From: JAGVJT01 sp964513205
GTDB lineage: Bacteria; Pseudomonadota; Gammaproteobacteria; Legionellales; Legionellaceae
Length of the DNA stretch: 63,960 nucleotides
Direction of reading: 5' to 3'
Assembly: GCA_964513205.1 (NCBI GenBank)
Contig: CAZELP010000010.1
Coordinates: forward strand, 1-63,960
The notes below the pieces were generated by a model. That model was not told where the DNA came from and made no database searches. It saw only the letters and a list, made by a program, of their open reading frames with translations. The translations under genes were made by a program, and so were the position numbers. Shown here one piece after another: positions 1 to 9,449 of the stretch (within the stretch, counting starts at the first letter, position 1; every line of letters starts with the position of its first letter).

Positions 1-2351
1 TGTTGATCGGTCATTTTGGGGATGGCAGCCAAGGTCGTTTGATAAGTATTCTCAGATACTGGGCGCCTTGTCATGTAATCAATCAGTGATTTGATTCCGG
101 CAAGTATCAGTGTCAGTGGAAAAAACAAACCTTTCAAGATAATGCTGCATCGACCTAAAAATCCATGTCCAGTAGGAGTAAATAAGCTGTTTACAGCGTT
201 TTTAATATGATGTCTAAAAATCAATTTTAAACTTAATTGAGGCGATACTGAGTTTGAATAAGCCGGTGGCGAATCTGACTTAGGAATTTTTTTTATCACC
301 GGAATAACGGTAGGGATTTCCAATGGTTGAGAGGAGGGGATAGAGGGTTTTTTTTCATCTATTTTAGGCGCATCATTTGTCTCAATATGGTCTACAGTAT
401 CGGTTGGTTGTGTTTGTGTCGTTTTTATTGAGGCGAATAATTTGTCGTTTTTCTTTTGAATTAAAGCTAGCAGCTCACCGTGTTGCTCTTTTGGAATGAG
501 GCTCATTATGTTTTCCAGATCTTCTTTTGTGTGAATGATATTCGGAAGAAAAGGGAGTGCAAACTCATAAAAAGCAGGTAGATGATGGGACCAAATACTG
601 CGTTTTACCCAAAGAAAGCTGTCTAAATTATCCATCAATGTTTGCATTTTAGAACGAACGGCGTCATTTCGTAAGAAATGTGCTCTTACATCAGGAGTAT
701 TGAAGAGAGTCGATACATCCTGATAATCATGAATAAAGTTAGAAAGGGGCATGAAATTTTGTAGAATAGTCGCTTGTGTTTCTGTTGGGATAGTGCCCAG
801 AAGTTGATGAAGAGCATTTATTGTATTGACATACGTTCGAATGTGATGGCCAACCGCCTGAAAAACAATCATTTTTTTGTTTAATTCTAGAGGGGTATAC
901 AGTGATAAAAAATCGTGTAAATTAGAAACACGTCTTAAGATCTCTGGTTTTAACGTGTTACATAAAATATCGACTTTTTCATCGGATAATACTTCTAATA
1001 ATTGGGAAAGTTGATGAGAGGTCGAAAAAAATGAGCCAAAAATGTGAGTGGAAATAGCTGGAAGCACGTGTGGTAGTTTATGCTCAGGCGTGTCAATCAA
1101 AAGGTTGGTAATCGAAGCTTGCCACCAAAGAAGCCCTGTCAGTTGTGATTGAATCGACGTTTCGCTTAAGAATTCCTGTAATTCTGTATCAAAAAAACCG
1201 GATATGATGTCATTGAGATCAGATAAACCGTTTAATTGTACTTCAATATCAAGAGAATGAATAAGCTTTCGACTGACTCCAAGCTTCTCCTCTCCCGTAT
1301 ATTGATTTTGAGAAAATTGAGATTCAAGCAGTGATTTTGCTTCATTAAAATTAGAGGTTGCTTGCTCAATAAGGTGATGCTGATGATTTCCTCCGGTATC
1401 AATTTGTGCAAGAATTGTTTCGTAACCTCTCATATAATTGGTGAGATATGATTTGTGTGTGGCAATGCACAATCCAATACCCGCTCTAGCATTGGCTTCT
1501 GTGTTAAAAGCATGGCTTAGCAACAATTCAATCTGCATTTTTAAACCCTGAGGAATCTGGCTTTTTTGCGTTTCGGAAAGATTGTCATAAGACGTACGGA
1601 AAATGATCAAAGCATGGTAAACGCCGACGCCAGCATTTTGTTCCGTTCCTTGTCTACCCACACTATTCATCGATAATTGTGAAATAAGCGCGTGTAATTT
1701 AGCCAGCAAACTGCTTTGATTTGATAGGAGCTCTTCGTAATCGATTTTTCTAGCATGCAGTTGTGTTGTGTACTCAGAATGATGGATTAATTTTTGCAAT
1801 TCATCTTGAAGTAAATAGCCATTGTCATTCGTTTGCGTAAAATCATAGTACGGATTGATTGGTGAAAAACTTTCGTTAAGCGGCATGTCTAGAATTTGTT
1901 TAACTGGATAAAGATAACGCGCATTATTCGATAAAATATGTGTTTTTAAAATCTGACGAATGTTTAATTCAGACAGATTGAGGTAACTGTCATGAAAACT
2001 TTCTTGCAAAACAGTGGGCATCAAGGCCAACAACGGATTCTGAGGAAAGAAAGTTTCAGCGAGTTCGACTAATATATTTGTGGCTTCAGCATTGGGAGAG
2101 GCAGTATAACTCACCAACGAATGTTGACTGATGTCAAAACAAGTTGCAAGAAAACGTTGAATGGATGTTTTTAGTGACTCTTCATCTTGATCCTCATAAT
2201 CTGATAAAATCGACACAACTTGTGAAGAAACGAAATAATTCCAGCGCTGTATGGCCTTCGCTCTGAGACTCTGATGAAATGAAAAAGCAGGAGGATGGTT
2301 GGTGTCTTTTAAATTTTGAGCTTTTCTTCTGAGTTCTTCTAAATTCATCAT
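1..2351 (-). CDS. Large uncharacterised protein, C-terminus cut by window edge
   Basis: An open frame runs from ATG 2351 (MMNLEELRRK; a second ATG lies at 2348, and AGAGG lies just upstream) through position 1 without a stop, so at least 783 codons are present and the true end lies outside. The first 600 or so residues are polar and mostly helical in character, with no enzyme motif I recognise. About residues 625-680 form a Pro/Ser/Thr/Lys-rich linker (for example KPSIPSSQPLEIPTVIPVI). It is followed by a hydrophobic segment near position 130 (LFFPLTLILAGIKSLIDY) that may span a membrane. There is no signal peptide. The length, linker and lack of a conserved fold resemble Legionellales effector candidates, but that is inference only. 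Confidence 0.7.
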   Translation of the reverse strand, partial: MMNLEELRRKAQNLKDTNHPPAFSFHQSLRAKAIQRWNYFVSSQVVSILSDYEDQDEESLKTSIQRFLATCFDISQHSLVSYTASPNAEATNILVELAETFFPQNPLLALMPTVLQESFHDSYLNLSELNIRQILKTHILSNNARYLYPVKQILDMPLNESFSPINPYYDFTQTNDNGYLLQDELQKLIHHSEYTTQLHARKIDYEELLSNQSSLLAKLHALISQLSMNSVGRQGTEQNAGVGVYHALIIFRTSYDNLSETQKSQIPQGLKMQIELLLSHAFNTEANARAGIGLCIATHKSYLTNYMRGYETILAQIDTGGNHQHHLIEQATSNFNEAKSLLESQFSQNQYTGEEKLGVSRKLIHSLDIEVQLNGLSDLNDIISGFFDTELQEFLSETSIQSQLTGLLWWQASITNLLIDTPEHKLPHVLPAISTHIFGSFFSTSHQLSQLLEVLSDEKVDILCNTLKPEILRRVSNLHDFLSLYTPLELNKKMIVFQAVGHHIRTYVNTINALHQLLGTIPTETQATILQNFMPLSNFIHDYQDVSTLFNTPDVRAHFLRNDAVRSKMQTLMDNLDSFLWVKRSIWSHHLPAFYEFALPFLPNIIHTKEDLENIMSLIPKEQHGELLALIQKKNDKLFASIKTTQTQPTDTVDHIETNDAPKIDEKKPSIPSSQPLEIPTVIPVIKKIPKSDSPPAYSNSVSPQLSLKLIFRHHIKNAVNSLFTPTGHGFLGRCSIILKGLFFPLTLILAGIKSLIDYMTRRPVSENTYQTTLAAIPKMTDQ

Positions 2352-2389
2352 AGCCTCTTGTCTGATATTTTTTGATTTAAAATAGGCGT

Positions 2390-2395
2390 ATTATA
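2390..2395 (-). promoter_or_regulatory. Possible -10 element of the leftward large gene
   Basis: A perfect TATAAT reads on the minus strand 39 bases upstream of the ATG at 2351. The bases 17-18 positions further upstream do not match a good -35 box, so this is only a candidate. Confidence 0.3.
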
Positions 2396-2507
2396 GCAAA
2401 AAAAACAATGATGTATATTAAATTCACATTTAATCTAAAGTTTACTCCGAAAGGAATTTAATATAGTATCGCGAATTATAAAATTTAACGTGAAACGAGA
2501 TGTCATA

Positions 2508-3119
2508 ATGGAACCAAACAAGAAATCAGAACTGCAAAAACCAGTATTAACAGCTTGTGCTCGGTTACAACAATTATTAGCACAACCATCTGAACCAAAA
2601 AAACAGAAAAACAGTCGCATTTTCGGCGCGATGGCGCTGTCGGGTGATATTTTCAACGGTGACATGAGGGTAGTTACCTATGATGAGCCCAGTCATGAAA
2701 TGATTCGGGCTTCAGCCGCGTGTGAATTAGCATTGTTCATAGCTTCTGATGATCCCAATCGCTATATTTCAAAAGAAGATTTCATAGATGCATTAGTGCC
2801 AACAAACAAGAAATCAGAACTGCAAAAACCAGTATTAACAGCCTGTGCTCGGTTACAACAATTATTATCACAACCGCCTGAACCAGTATCACAAGAAAAG
2901 GTTTCTATTTCGGGGGTGATTATGGGATCATCTGGCTTTATTCCTTTACACGGTCGTGCTACGACGACTACCTATGATAAGCCAAGTCATGACATACTTA
3001 GAGCGCTAACCGCGTGTAAATTTGGTTTGTTCGTAGCTCCTGATAATCCAAATCGCTATATTCCAAAAGAAGATTTAAACGCGACAAATTCTTTTGGCAA
3101 AAGTTCATCGAAAGAATAA
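2508..3119 (+). CDS. Small protein made of two tandem ~96-residue repeats, unknown function
   Basis: The protein has 203 residues if read from ATG 2508, which is preceded by GAGA; a GTG at 2490 is in frame but lacks a better ribosome site. It consists of two copies of one unit. Each begins NKKSELQKPVLTACARLQQL, passes through a variable middle, and closes with a conserved block (TYDEPSHEMIRA / TYDKPSHDILRA ... DPNRYISKED / NPNRYIPKED). No signal peptide, membrane segment or catalytic motif is visible. It stands alone between a divergent large gene and a convergent secreted protein. I do not recognise the family; the repeat suggests a lineage-specific protein that arose by duplication. Confidence 0.7.
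   Translation: MEPNKKSELQKPVLTACARLQQLLAQPSEPKKQKNSRIFGAMALSGDIFNGDMRVVTYDEPSHEMIRASAACELALFIASDDPNRYISKEDFIDALVPTNKKSELQKPVLTACARLQQLLSQPPEPVSQEKVSISGVIMGSSGFIPLHGRATTTTYDKPSHDILRALTACKFGLFVAPDNPNRYIPKEDLNATNSFGKSSSKE
2516..2875 (+). repeat. Internal direct repeat, 72 bp at 96-codon offset
   Basis: Positions 2516-2587 and 2804-2875 are identical except for two bases (T/C and G/T). The offset of 288 bp is exactly 96 codons and keeps the frame. Sequence downstream of each copy has diverged much more, so the 5' parts of the two units have been homogenised or recently duplicated. Confidence 0.85.
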
Positions 3120-3200
3120 TAGATATTCATTGATGTCTCTAGGATTTACAAAAAATCTTAAACTTGCCGAGATCATTTATTAGAGCTCTATTGAAAATGA

Positions 3201-3222
3201 GGAGAGCCGAAGCTCTCCTTTC
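3201..3222 (-). terminator. Hairpin at end of the thaumatin-like gene
   Basis: GGAGAGC-CGAA-GCTCTCC forms a 7-bp GC-rich stem with a tetraloop between two convergent genes. On the minus strand it follows the stop of the thaumatin-like gene and leads into TCATTTTC. It may also serve the rightward gene ending at 3119. Confidence 0.6.
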
Positions 3223-3230
3223 CCAAGAAT

Positions 3231-6044
3231 TTAGGCCGGTGGCGTGCCTCTTCCTTCTGTTGCACCTTTGGGTAATCCAGACAATCCTCCAGGGCAAAAC
3301 GTGATTTGATAGCTTGTGTAAAGCTGTGTTTGTCCGTCTGTGTTGCATTGGAAGGAGCTGGCTGTATCGTCAAATTGATACACATAGGTTGTGGGGCAGG
3401 CATTTTTTAGCCATGTCACGGCTTTTTGAATGGTGTAGTCGACCGTTGCTTGACTTGGTGTATTGCTTGTCCAAAGGGAGTTGGTGCCTGTTCCGGGCCA
3501 ATTTGCACTGTTATCCCCGCAAGGTGTATTGGGTGTGGTCATACTCCAATTGACACATCCACAGCAGGCCTGGTATTCGGCATTGGTGAGGTTGCCAAGA
3601 TTACAAGAGTTTGCCGAACCCAATGATTTGTCATAAATACAACCAATCATGACCGTATAATTGTTTGGCGGACCGTATTGTACCGTTGATGTGCTGGTGA
3701 TTGGGGTTGCCATTCCGTATATATTGTACAGATTTTGAGATCCCCACTGAGACGTTTTGGTATAACCAATGTAGTTGGTTAAAGTCGAAAACCCTAGAAA
3801 ATCTCCTGTCTTTCGATTTATTTTATTCGGGTTAGCAGGAGGAGATACATCGTAGGCCATTCCGCACAAATTGGGCAATGAAGAGCTTGTACAGCCATCA
3901 TCAGCACCAGGCGTCACCCAATAAAAATCACTATTCACATTGCTAATTCCAGTGAGTGTGCTACTGGGGTCGAATTCCCATGGACATCCGGCCAGTAATG
4001 AGCTATAGGTTGACTGAATCACTGCTCCGGCGCCAGAGCATGTATAGACGTCGTTTGGATTTCCCGGAGTTGAGCCGACTTGGTTTGCACCTAGAGGGCC
4101 AAATGCTTTCATTTCAACAGGTACGTTCATTCCGTTGATGATGGAAACGTCATATACACCATCTGCACCTGCTGTTGGTTCAATCGTTTGTTCTATTTTT
4201 GTGTAAGGCGGGAGTGGCATGGAAAGTGTTGCCGTACCGGAAACACAGGTTGCAGAATTGGGAAGTGTGGCACATGTTCCCGTTGCGCAAACAAACTGAC
4301 CTTCGCTCATGGTACAGCCTGTGCGTGGCCATAATGCTCCATTGATATAGCTACTGAAACTCAAATCGATGGTGCTCGGTGCTTCTCCAGGAACTTGTGC
4401 TGGTAAATAATAAGCAGAAGCAGGTGCGCCAGCAGGATAAGTGCTAAGGTTTGGGTCGGCGGTTGCATCTCCGCTTGTCCCGGCTGCATTTCCTATTCCA
4501 TACCATACATCAAAATCACATTGATTCACAAAGTAAAAATGGTGAGTGGATTGCTGATTGCTGCTGACTGTTGCAGTCGTTGTTGTGCTGACTTCACTTC
4601 CTCCAACCGGAGACGTAGGCGTAACCGCAGCTTGAATGACAAGGTTGGTCGTGGAAGATGGGATGACTGATGCAGTCAAATCACAATGACCGCCAGCCGG
4701 AATGGTGTTGTATGAGCACTTGTCATAAGTGCCGTTTGTTGAAATCGATGCACTTCCACTGGTCGCACTGAGATTCACTTTTCCAAGCACTATCGAATTT
4801 TCAAGGCACTCGTTGGTTACTTTAAATTTCACAACGTTGTCTGCATAGACATAAGTACTGGCGGGCAATGGTAAAACGGGCTCGATATTTAAGCTGGTGC
4901 ATGACCCACTGTTGTGTGTTATGGCAAATGTTTTTTCAGGTGCCGCAGAGGCCTCGCTGCATGTGACTGCCGCTGTTAAACCAACCGGATTCGTGCTTGG
5001 GGTTAGATTGGTCATTTGGCCATAAAGATAGCAGCTTTGATTGGGTTGCAATGAAACTTTATTGCCAGATGAACCACAACTGCTTTGTTGTGTTGTGGTG
5101 ACTACTTCTCCCACATTCGATGGGTTCAGTGTGAATCCGGTTCCTGTTGCAAAGCAATTTGTGAGCTCGGTGTTGCCCGTGTTGGTAAATTTCGCGGTCA
5201 CGTAGGGGGCTTCGTTGTCATAGAAAGTAGTTGGAAAAGGATCCGGTTGAGTAAATGCGCCATTTAAACTGATCACGGGAGTGACTATACTCGACGCCAC
5301 GGTAGGGTTGGAGGCCGCTTGGGCGCAATGCATGATTGAGCTTAATGTGAAACTTCCGGTTTGATAAGGTCCTGAAAGTGTTCCTGAGATTATACAAGAA
5401 TTTCCTGGTGAAGTTGTACTCAGTTTAATGGGGTGATCTGCTGTTCCACATGGATTATCTGTGGTGCTTACCGTCGCTCTTGAGGAGGGTGATAAAGTAA
5501 ATTGATTACTTCCATCTAAATTGCCGGCGAAGCAGTCTGTGAGCGTATCGTGTCCCGTATTGGTAAAGACTGCTGAAAAATTATATGTTCCTGTTGGGGT
5601 AATTGAAGCAGGAAAATTCGGAATGATGCCGGATAAATTATATTCCGGTTGCAACCCTGTTGCCGTTGCAACTAACTCAGGAACTGGAATGCGGTTATTG
5701 TTATAGCCATAGGTTAAGCGAACTCGAGTCTTGCCGTTGGTTGTAGGGCGATAGATAAGCGTGATTTGGCAGGTTCTTCCTGGTGCGAGCTGCACTTGAT
5801 TGCATCCGTCTTCAATGACAATGCCTGGGCCTGTAATTTGGTACGAAGTGAGCATGGCCGTTGTTTGTGGTAAATGACTGGTCAGTGTGTAGGTGACAGA
5901 AGATTGATTTCCAACACTGGTTGCAGGGAATCCACTTGCTGGACTGAGGCTCCATGAGACGGGATCGCTTGCGCTATAAATGATTGGGTGATGAAAAATA
6001 AGGCAAGTAAAAATCAAGCGTTTCCATAAAAAATGACATTGCAT
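3231..6044 (-). CDS. Secreted protein with C-terminal thaumatin-like domain
   Basis: This 937-residue protein begins with a hydrophobic signal segment (CHFLWKRLIFTCLIFHHPII). Residues about 30-500 hold several beta-rich, Cys-containing Ig-like units with recurring phrases such as NTGHDTLTDCFAG and NTGNTELTNCFATG. From about residue 501 (FYFVNQCDFDVWYG) the sequence matches the thaumatin-like fold: WPRTGC, a Cys-rich CATGTCA stretch, YDVSIINGMNVPV, and many paired Cys. Thaumatin-like proteins bind or cleave beta-glucans and are mainly eukaryotic. A secreted, disulfide-rich protein is the likely product. Its start has AGGGA six bases upstream and a good promoter. The substrate is unknown. Confidence 0.8.
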   Translation of the reverse strand: MQCHFLWKRLIFTCLIFHHPIIYSASDPVSWSLSPASGFPATSVGNQSSVTYTLTSHLPQTTAMLTSYQITGPGIVIEDGCNQVQLAPGRTCQITLIYRPTTNGKTRVRLTYGYNNNRIPVPELVATATGLQPEYNLSGIIPNFPASITPTGTYNFSAVFTNTGHDTLTDCFAGNLDGSNQFTLSPSSRATVSTTDNPCGTADHPIKLSTTSPGNSCIISGTLSGPYQTGSFTLSSIMHCAQAASNPTVASSIVTPVISLNGAFTQPDPFPTTFYDNEAPYVTAKFTNTGNTELTNCFATGTGFTLNPSNVGEVVTTTQQSSCGSSGNKVSLQPNQSCYLYGQMTNLTPSTNPVGLTAAVTCSEASAAPEKTFAITHNSGSCTSLNIEPVLPLPASTYVYADNVVKFKVTNECLENSIVLGKVNLSATSGSASISTNGTYDKCSYNTIPAGGHCDLTASVIPSSTTNLVIQAAVTPTSPVGGSEVSTTTTATVSSNQQSTHHFYFVNQCDFDVWYGIGNAAGTSGDATADPNLSTYPAGAPASAYYLPAQVPGEAPSTIDLSFSSYINGALWPRTGCTMSEGQFVCATGTCATLPNSATCVSGTATLSMPLPPYTKIEQTIEPTAGADGVYDVSIINGMNVPVEMKAFGPLGANQVGSTPGNPNDVYTCSGAGAVIQSTYSSLLAGCPWEFDPSSTLTGISNVNSDFYWVTPGADDGCTSSSLPNLCGMAYDVSPPANPNKINRKTGDFLGFSTLTNYIGYTKTSQWGSQNLYNIYGMATPITSTSTVQYGPPNNYTVMIGCIYDKSLGSANSCNLGNLTNAEYQACCGCVNWSMTTPNTPCGDNSANWPGTGTNSLWTSNTPSQATVDYTIQKAVTWLKNACPTTYVYQFDDTASSFQCNTDGQTQLYTSYQITFCPGGLSGLPKGATEGRGTPPA

Positions 6045-6073
6045 AAGTAATCCCTGACTTGTGTTTGTTCGCT

Positions 6074-6102
6074 ATCATATCTGTCTATCGAATGGCTGTA
6101 AA
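6074..6102 (-). promoter_or_regulatory. Sigma70-type promoter of the thaumatin-like gene
   Basis: On the minus strand TTTACA (6097-6102), a 17-bp spacer and TATGAT (6074-6079) lie about 30 bases upstream of the ATG at 6044. Confidence 0.55.
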
Positions 6103-6200
6103 TATTGTTCGTTTACTCAAAAAATAAGAGTTCCCGACGCATCCGATATCGGTGATTAATTTTGCGATGTAAGGATTATTTGTCAGTGATAATATGAGTA

Positions 6201-7259
6201 TCAGTCCGATTGCATTGAGTGAGATGTTGTGGGTGCTAAATCAACATCCGCTTGTTTTTTTGTGATTCGCAAATACAGTGGATGTTTCGGGAGCGTATTG
6301 ATGTCGTAGTTGATAAAAGCAAGCAGCAGTTGCAATCCCATCAGGGTTGGTAGTGTCGCAAGCATAACGGTTCCTGTCGGTGTTGTGGTGTGGGTGCTGG
6401 CATGAGCAATCCACTGGCTTGCTCCAAAGATTACCCCAAAAACAAATAAGCCGATTCCGAGTGGCAACTCGATTGAGGCAACAGACATATTGCGTAAATA
6501 ATAATTGTAAAAGATACGTTTAAAAAAATTCCTGATGTGTTTTATAAAGAACTCTCCCATTACGCTTGAGATTTTGAGATTACTGATCTCCTTTCCATAA
6601 AAAGCATCCATGGGAACATCACAGACAACCGCACGCAATGTATTTAAACGAAACAACATGTCTGATTCAAAAAAATACCGTTTGCTAATTTTTTCAAAAG
6701 GTAAGTGGCTTGCAATATGGGCATGAATTGCAGTAAACCCATTGGTTGGGTCGAAAACATCCCAGTAACCGCTTGAGAGTTTTGTTAAAAAAGACAAAAA
6801 TGCATTTCCAATTAATCTCAGTTTCGGCATATGGATGAGTTTTTCTAAATTGTAAAATCGATTGCCTTTGGTGTAATCGGCTGCGCCATCTAAAATCGGT
6901 TTGATTAAGAGAGGGATCAATCTGGGATCCATTTGCCCATCCCCGTCAATTTTAACGATAATTTCAGCACCTTCTTCTAGCGCTTGTTGGTATCCGCGCA
7001 TCACGGCTCCACCGACACCAAGATTCAAGCCATTTTTGATGACTTTAAGTCTCGGATCATCCAAGTGGTGTAGTGCATAGTGCCCGCTTTGTTCAGGACA
7101 ACAATCGTCAATCAGATAAATATGGCTAATTTCTGGCCCAATTGCTTTGACCACATTTTGGATATGTGCTTTTACTTTGTAACAAGGAATGACAACTGCA
7201 ATTTTTGTCGATTCTAATGCCATAGATTTCGAGCGTATTTTTTTATCCGCGTTGTCCAT
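6201..7259 (-). CDS. Family 2 glycosyltransferase, membrane anchored (polyprenyl-phosphate sugar synthase type)
   Basis: The 352-residue protein has an N-terminal GT-A domain: VVIPCYK at about residue 20, IYLIDDCCPE, the GVGGAVMRGYQQAL block, and the KIDGDGQMDP (DxD) metal/nucleotide-sugar site. Two hydrophobic segments follow near residues 265-315, as in the GtrB/dolichol-phosphate mannose synthase group. Such enzymes transfer a sugar from a nucleotide donor to a lipid phosphate on the inner membrane. Its start overlaps the end of the upstream GT-C/TPR gene by 17 bp, so the two are co-translated. The likely role is to supply the lipid-linked sugar that the partner transfers to protein. Confidence 0.85.
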   Translation of the reverse strand: MDNADKKIRSKSMALESTKIAVVIPCYKVKAHIQNVVKAIGPEISHIYLIDDCCPEQSGHYALHHLDDPRLKVIKNGLNLGVGGAVMRGYQQALEEGAEIIVKIDGDGQMDPRLIPLLIKPILDGAADYTKGNRFYNLEKLIHMPKLRLIGNAFLSFLTKLSSGYWDVFDPTNGFTAIHAHIASHLPFEKISKRYFFESDMLFRLNTLRAVVCDVPMDAFYGKEISNLKISSVMGEFFIKHIRNFFKRIFYNYYLRNMSVASIELPLGIGLFVFGVIFGASQWIAHASTHTTTPTGTVMLATLPTLMGLQLLLAFINYDINTLPKHPLYLRITKKQADVDLAPTTSHSMQSD

Positions 7260-9309
7260 GAATGCTTACCTCTAAATTGTTTTTTGCGAGCAGAAAATTA
7301 GGATCGAGAAGCAGCGCTTGTTCACAAGAAATTTGAGCCAGCTTGTATTGACCCATCTTGATGTAAATGGAACAAATTGATGCATATGCTTCTGCTGATT
7401 GTGTATCAAGTGATAATGCTCTCTCTGCCGCTTTGAGAGCCAGTGTATAAATATGTTTTTCGGAGAAACTGTTACTCAGTGACAATAGGCCTGTTGGTGT
7501 CAGAGGAACATTATATTTTTGAGTGGCGATGTCGATTGGCGAATATCTATTTTTTTGGAAATATTCATATTCTGCCAATTTCGAGTTGCTTGGATCCATT
7601 TTTTTGAGCATATGGATTGATTCACCGAGTTTTTCCCAGTTTTCTTGCTCCCAGTAAAGATAGATTAACTCATGGTACGCTTCAACCTTTCCAGGACTTA
7701 AAGTTAAACATTGACGCAAGCTTTTTTCAGCGCGTTCAGGATCTCTTCCTCGGTAGTGTTTTCCGTAAAAGAGATATGCGTCTGGTGCTTTTGGACCATA
7801 TTGAATTGCCTTCTCAAAGTAAGCCACTGACTCTTTTTCAAGATCTAAAGCATCATATAAAATTCCAAGATTGATCATTAAAATGGGGTAGTAGGGGATT
7901 AATTTTTCAGCCTCAAGAAAATATCGTTTTGCTTCAAAATAATTGCCTTTTGCCATCATGGTTAATCCATAAGACATTAATCCACGTCCATTTTTAGGAC
8001 TTTTTATTGTCACATCTTTCCATAATGTTTCTTCAGTAGCCCAGACTTTATTGCGTTGATAGGTCCCGTAAGAAAAGCACGTGATGATGGCGACGAAAGC
8101 AATCAGGGATGCTGTGAAGTAAAGCGAAAAATGTTTTTTATAAGACTCAAGTTTTTGAAGCCAGAAAAAATAGACGGTGAATGAGGTAGAGAGTGTGAGC
8201 CCAATAAACGGAAAAAAAAGACGATGATCATTCATGACTTCTGCCAGTGGAATAACACTGGACGTCGGTAAAAGTGTAATAAAAAACCATAATAATCCAT
8301 ACGCGATAGGTCGATATTCTTGTTTTTTGGATGTCGAAAATACAGCCCAAAATGACAACACAATAAATAAAAATCCCACAAAAAATCGATCGTCAATGGC
8401 CGTTGTCAGTGTCGTCCAATCGGTATCTGCGCTGAGTTGCAGTGGGAGAAAAAATGTAAAAAAATAATGCAGCATCACAAAAGGTTGCGTGATGAGATAG
8501 AGGTAGACCGATTTCCCTCCGGGCGTATACGAGGATGGATCCATTGATTTTAAGAATGCAATCAGTCCTATGCCGAATATCCAGGGAATTGCGGTTTGTT
8601 TGAGTAAGTTTCTCCATATTTGACCGGCGAGATTTCGTTTGAATAATGCGTTTAGCCCTTGCTGTTGTTCAAAAAACAAAACATAAAAAAAGACGAGCGC
8701 AGGAAATACAACGGCGGTTTGCTTGAATAAACATGCCACAATCCAAGGGAGGATATAGGCTCCCCATTTTCTTAATTGCGGCCATTTGATAAATGTTACA
8801 AGTGCAATCATCAGCCAACAAGTGGACATTGAGTCTGAGCGTGCTGAGATGTAATTGATGGTTTCAGCATTGGCTGTATGAACACCATACAATGTCATCC
8901 CACCTAAAGCGAAAAAAGGATTCCATCGATGCGGGCGCGTTTGGTTCGCCACTGTTAGGAGAAAGACAAACAAAAAAATGCATTGCACAAGGAACCACAC
9001 AAACATCGAGACGTGAAACCAAAAGGGACGAGTAATGTCTTTTTCTACTGCATAGTCCAGAGCGAGGGTTGTGGCAACCAACGGTCGATATTGTTGATTT
9101 TCAGGTAAAGAGCTGACCAGTTTTGCATCCGTAAAAAAGTGGGGGATATTGGATAAGTTGCGAATATAGAGATTGTTTTGTACAACATGCGAATCATCGA
9201 AATGAAATTCATTGTAAAAGTGATTGCTGTATGTTGCAAAAATTAAAATAATCGAGCAAATAAAGAGTGTGTATACTCTTTTTTTCGAGGAGTCAAAAAT
9301 CTTGCTCAT
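7243..9309 (-). CDS. Multi-spanning GT-C-like glycosyltransferase with C-terminal TPR repeats (TMTC-like)
   Basis: The start is chosen at ATG 9309 (MSKIFDSS) because AAGGAAGA lies just upstream; an in-frame ATG at 9327 has no site. The protein has 688 residues. The first 400 or so hold about ten membrane segments and the features of the TMTC/PMT-like GT-C group: an acidic FHFDDSHVV motif in the first periplasmic loop and YRPLVATTLALDYAV. Residues about 430-688 form tetratricopeptide repeats (for example YFEKAIQYGPKAPDAYLFYG, RALSLDTQSAEAYASICSI). GT-C enzymes use lipid-phosphate sugars to glycosylate substrates outside the membrane. The overlapping GT2 gene fits as donor synthase. The acceptor is unknown. 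Confidence 0.75.
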   Translation of the reverse strand: MSKIFDSSKKRVYTLFICSIILIFATYSNHFYNEFHFDDSHVVQNNLYIRNLSNIPHFFTDAKLVSSLPENQQYRPLVATTLALDYAVEKDITRPFWFHVSMFVWFLVQCIFLFVFLLTVANQTRPHRWNPFFALGGMTLYGVHTANAETINYISARSDSMSTCWLMIALVTFIKWPQLRKWGAYILPWIVACLFKQTAVVFPALVFFYVLFFEQQQGLNALFKRNLAGQIWRNLLKQTAIPWIFGIGLIAFLKSMDPSSYTPGGKSVYLYLITQPFVMLHYFFTFFLPLQLSADTDWTTLTTAIDDRFFVGFLFIVLSFWAVFSTSKKQEYRPIAYGLLWFFITLLPTSSVIPLAEVMNDHRLFFPFIGLTLSTSFTVYFFWLQKLESYKKHFSLYFTASLIAFVAIITCFSYGTYQRNKVWATEETLWKDVTIKSPKNGRGLMSYGLTMMAKGNYFEAKRYFLEAEKLIPYYPILMINLGILYDALDLEKESVAYFEKAIQYGPKAPDAYLFYGKHYRGRDPERAEKSLRQCLTLSPGKVEAYHELIYLYWEQENWEKLGESIHMLKKMDPSNSKLAEYEYFQKNRYSPIDIATQKYNVPLTPTGLLSLSNSFSEKHIYTLALKAAERALSLDTQSAEAYASICSIYIKMGQYKLAQISCEQALLLDPNFLLAKNNLEVSIHGQRG

Positions 9310-9449
9310 TGGTCTTCCTTGCATCATGTTTTTTAGAAAAATAAGATAGTCTTAAAACGTTCCGAGTCTAGCAAATGTTAAGGGTTAACTCCATATCGTT
9401 TTTCTGATATCTTGAACTTAATTCTGCTTGAAACGCCAAAGGATATTGT

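Noticed and set aside
8234..8617. Short plus and minus frames inside the GT-C gene
   Set aside because: They are shadows of the long coding frame with no ribosome sites or protein-like composition; the same holds for most other short overlapping frames.
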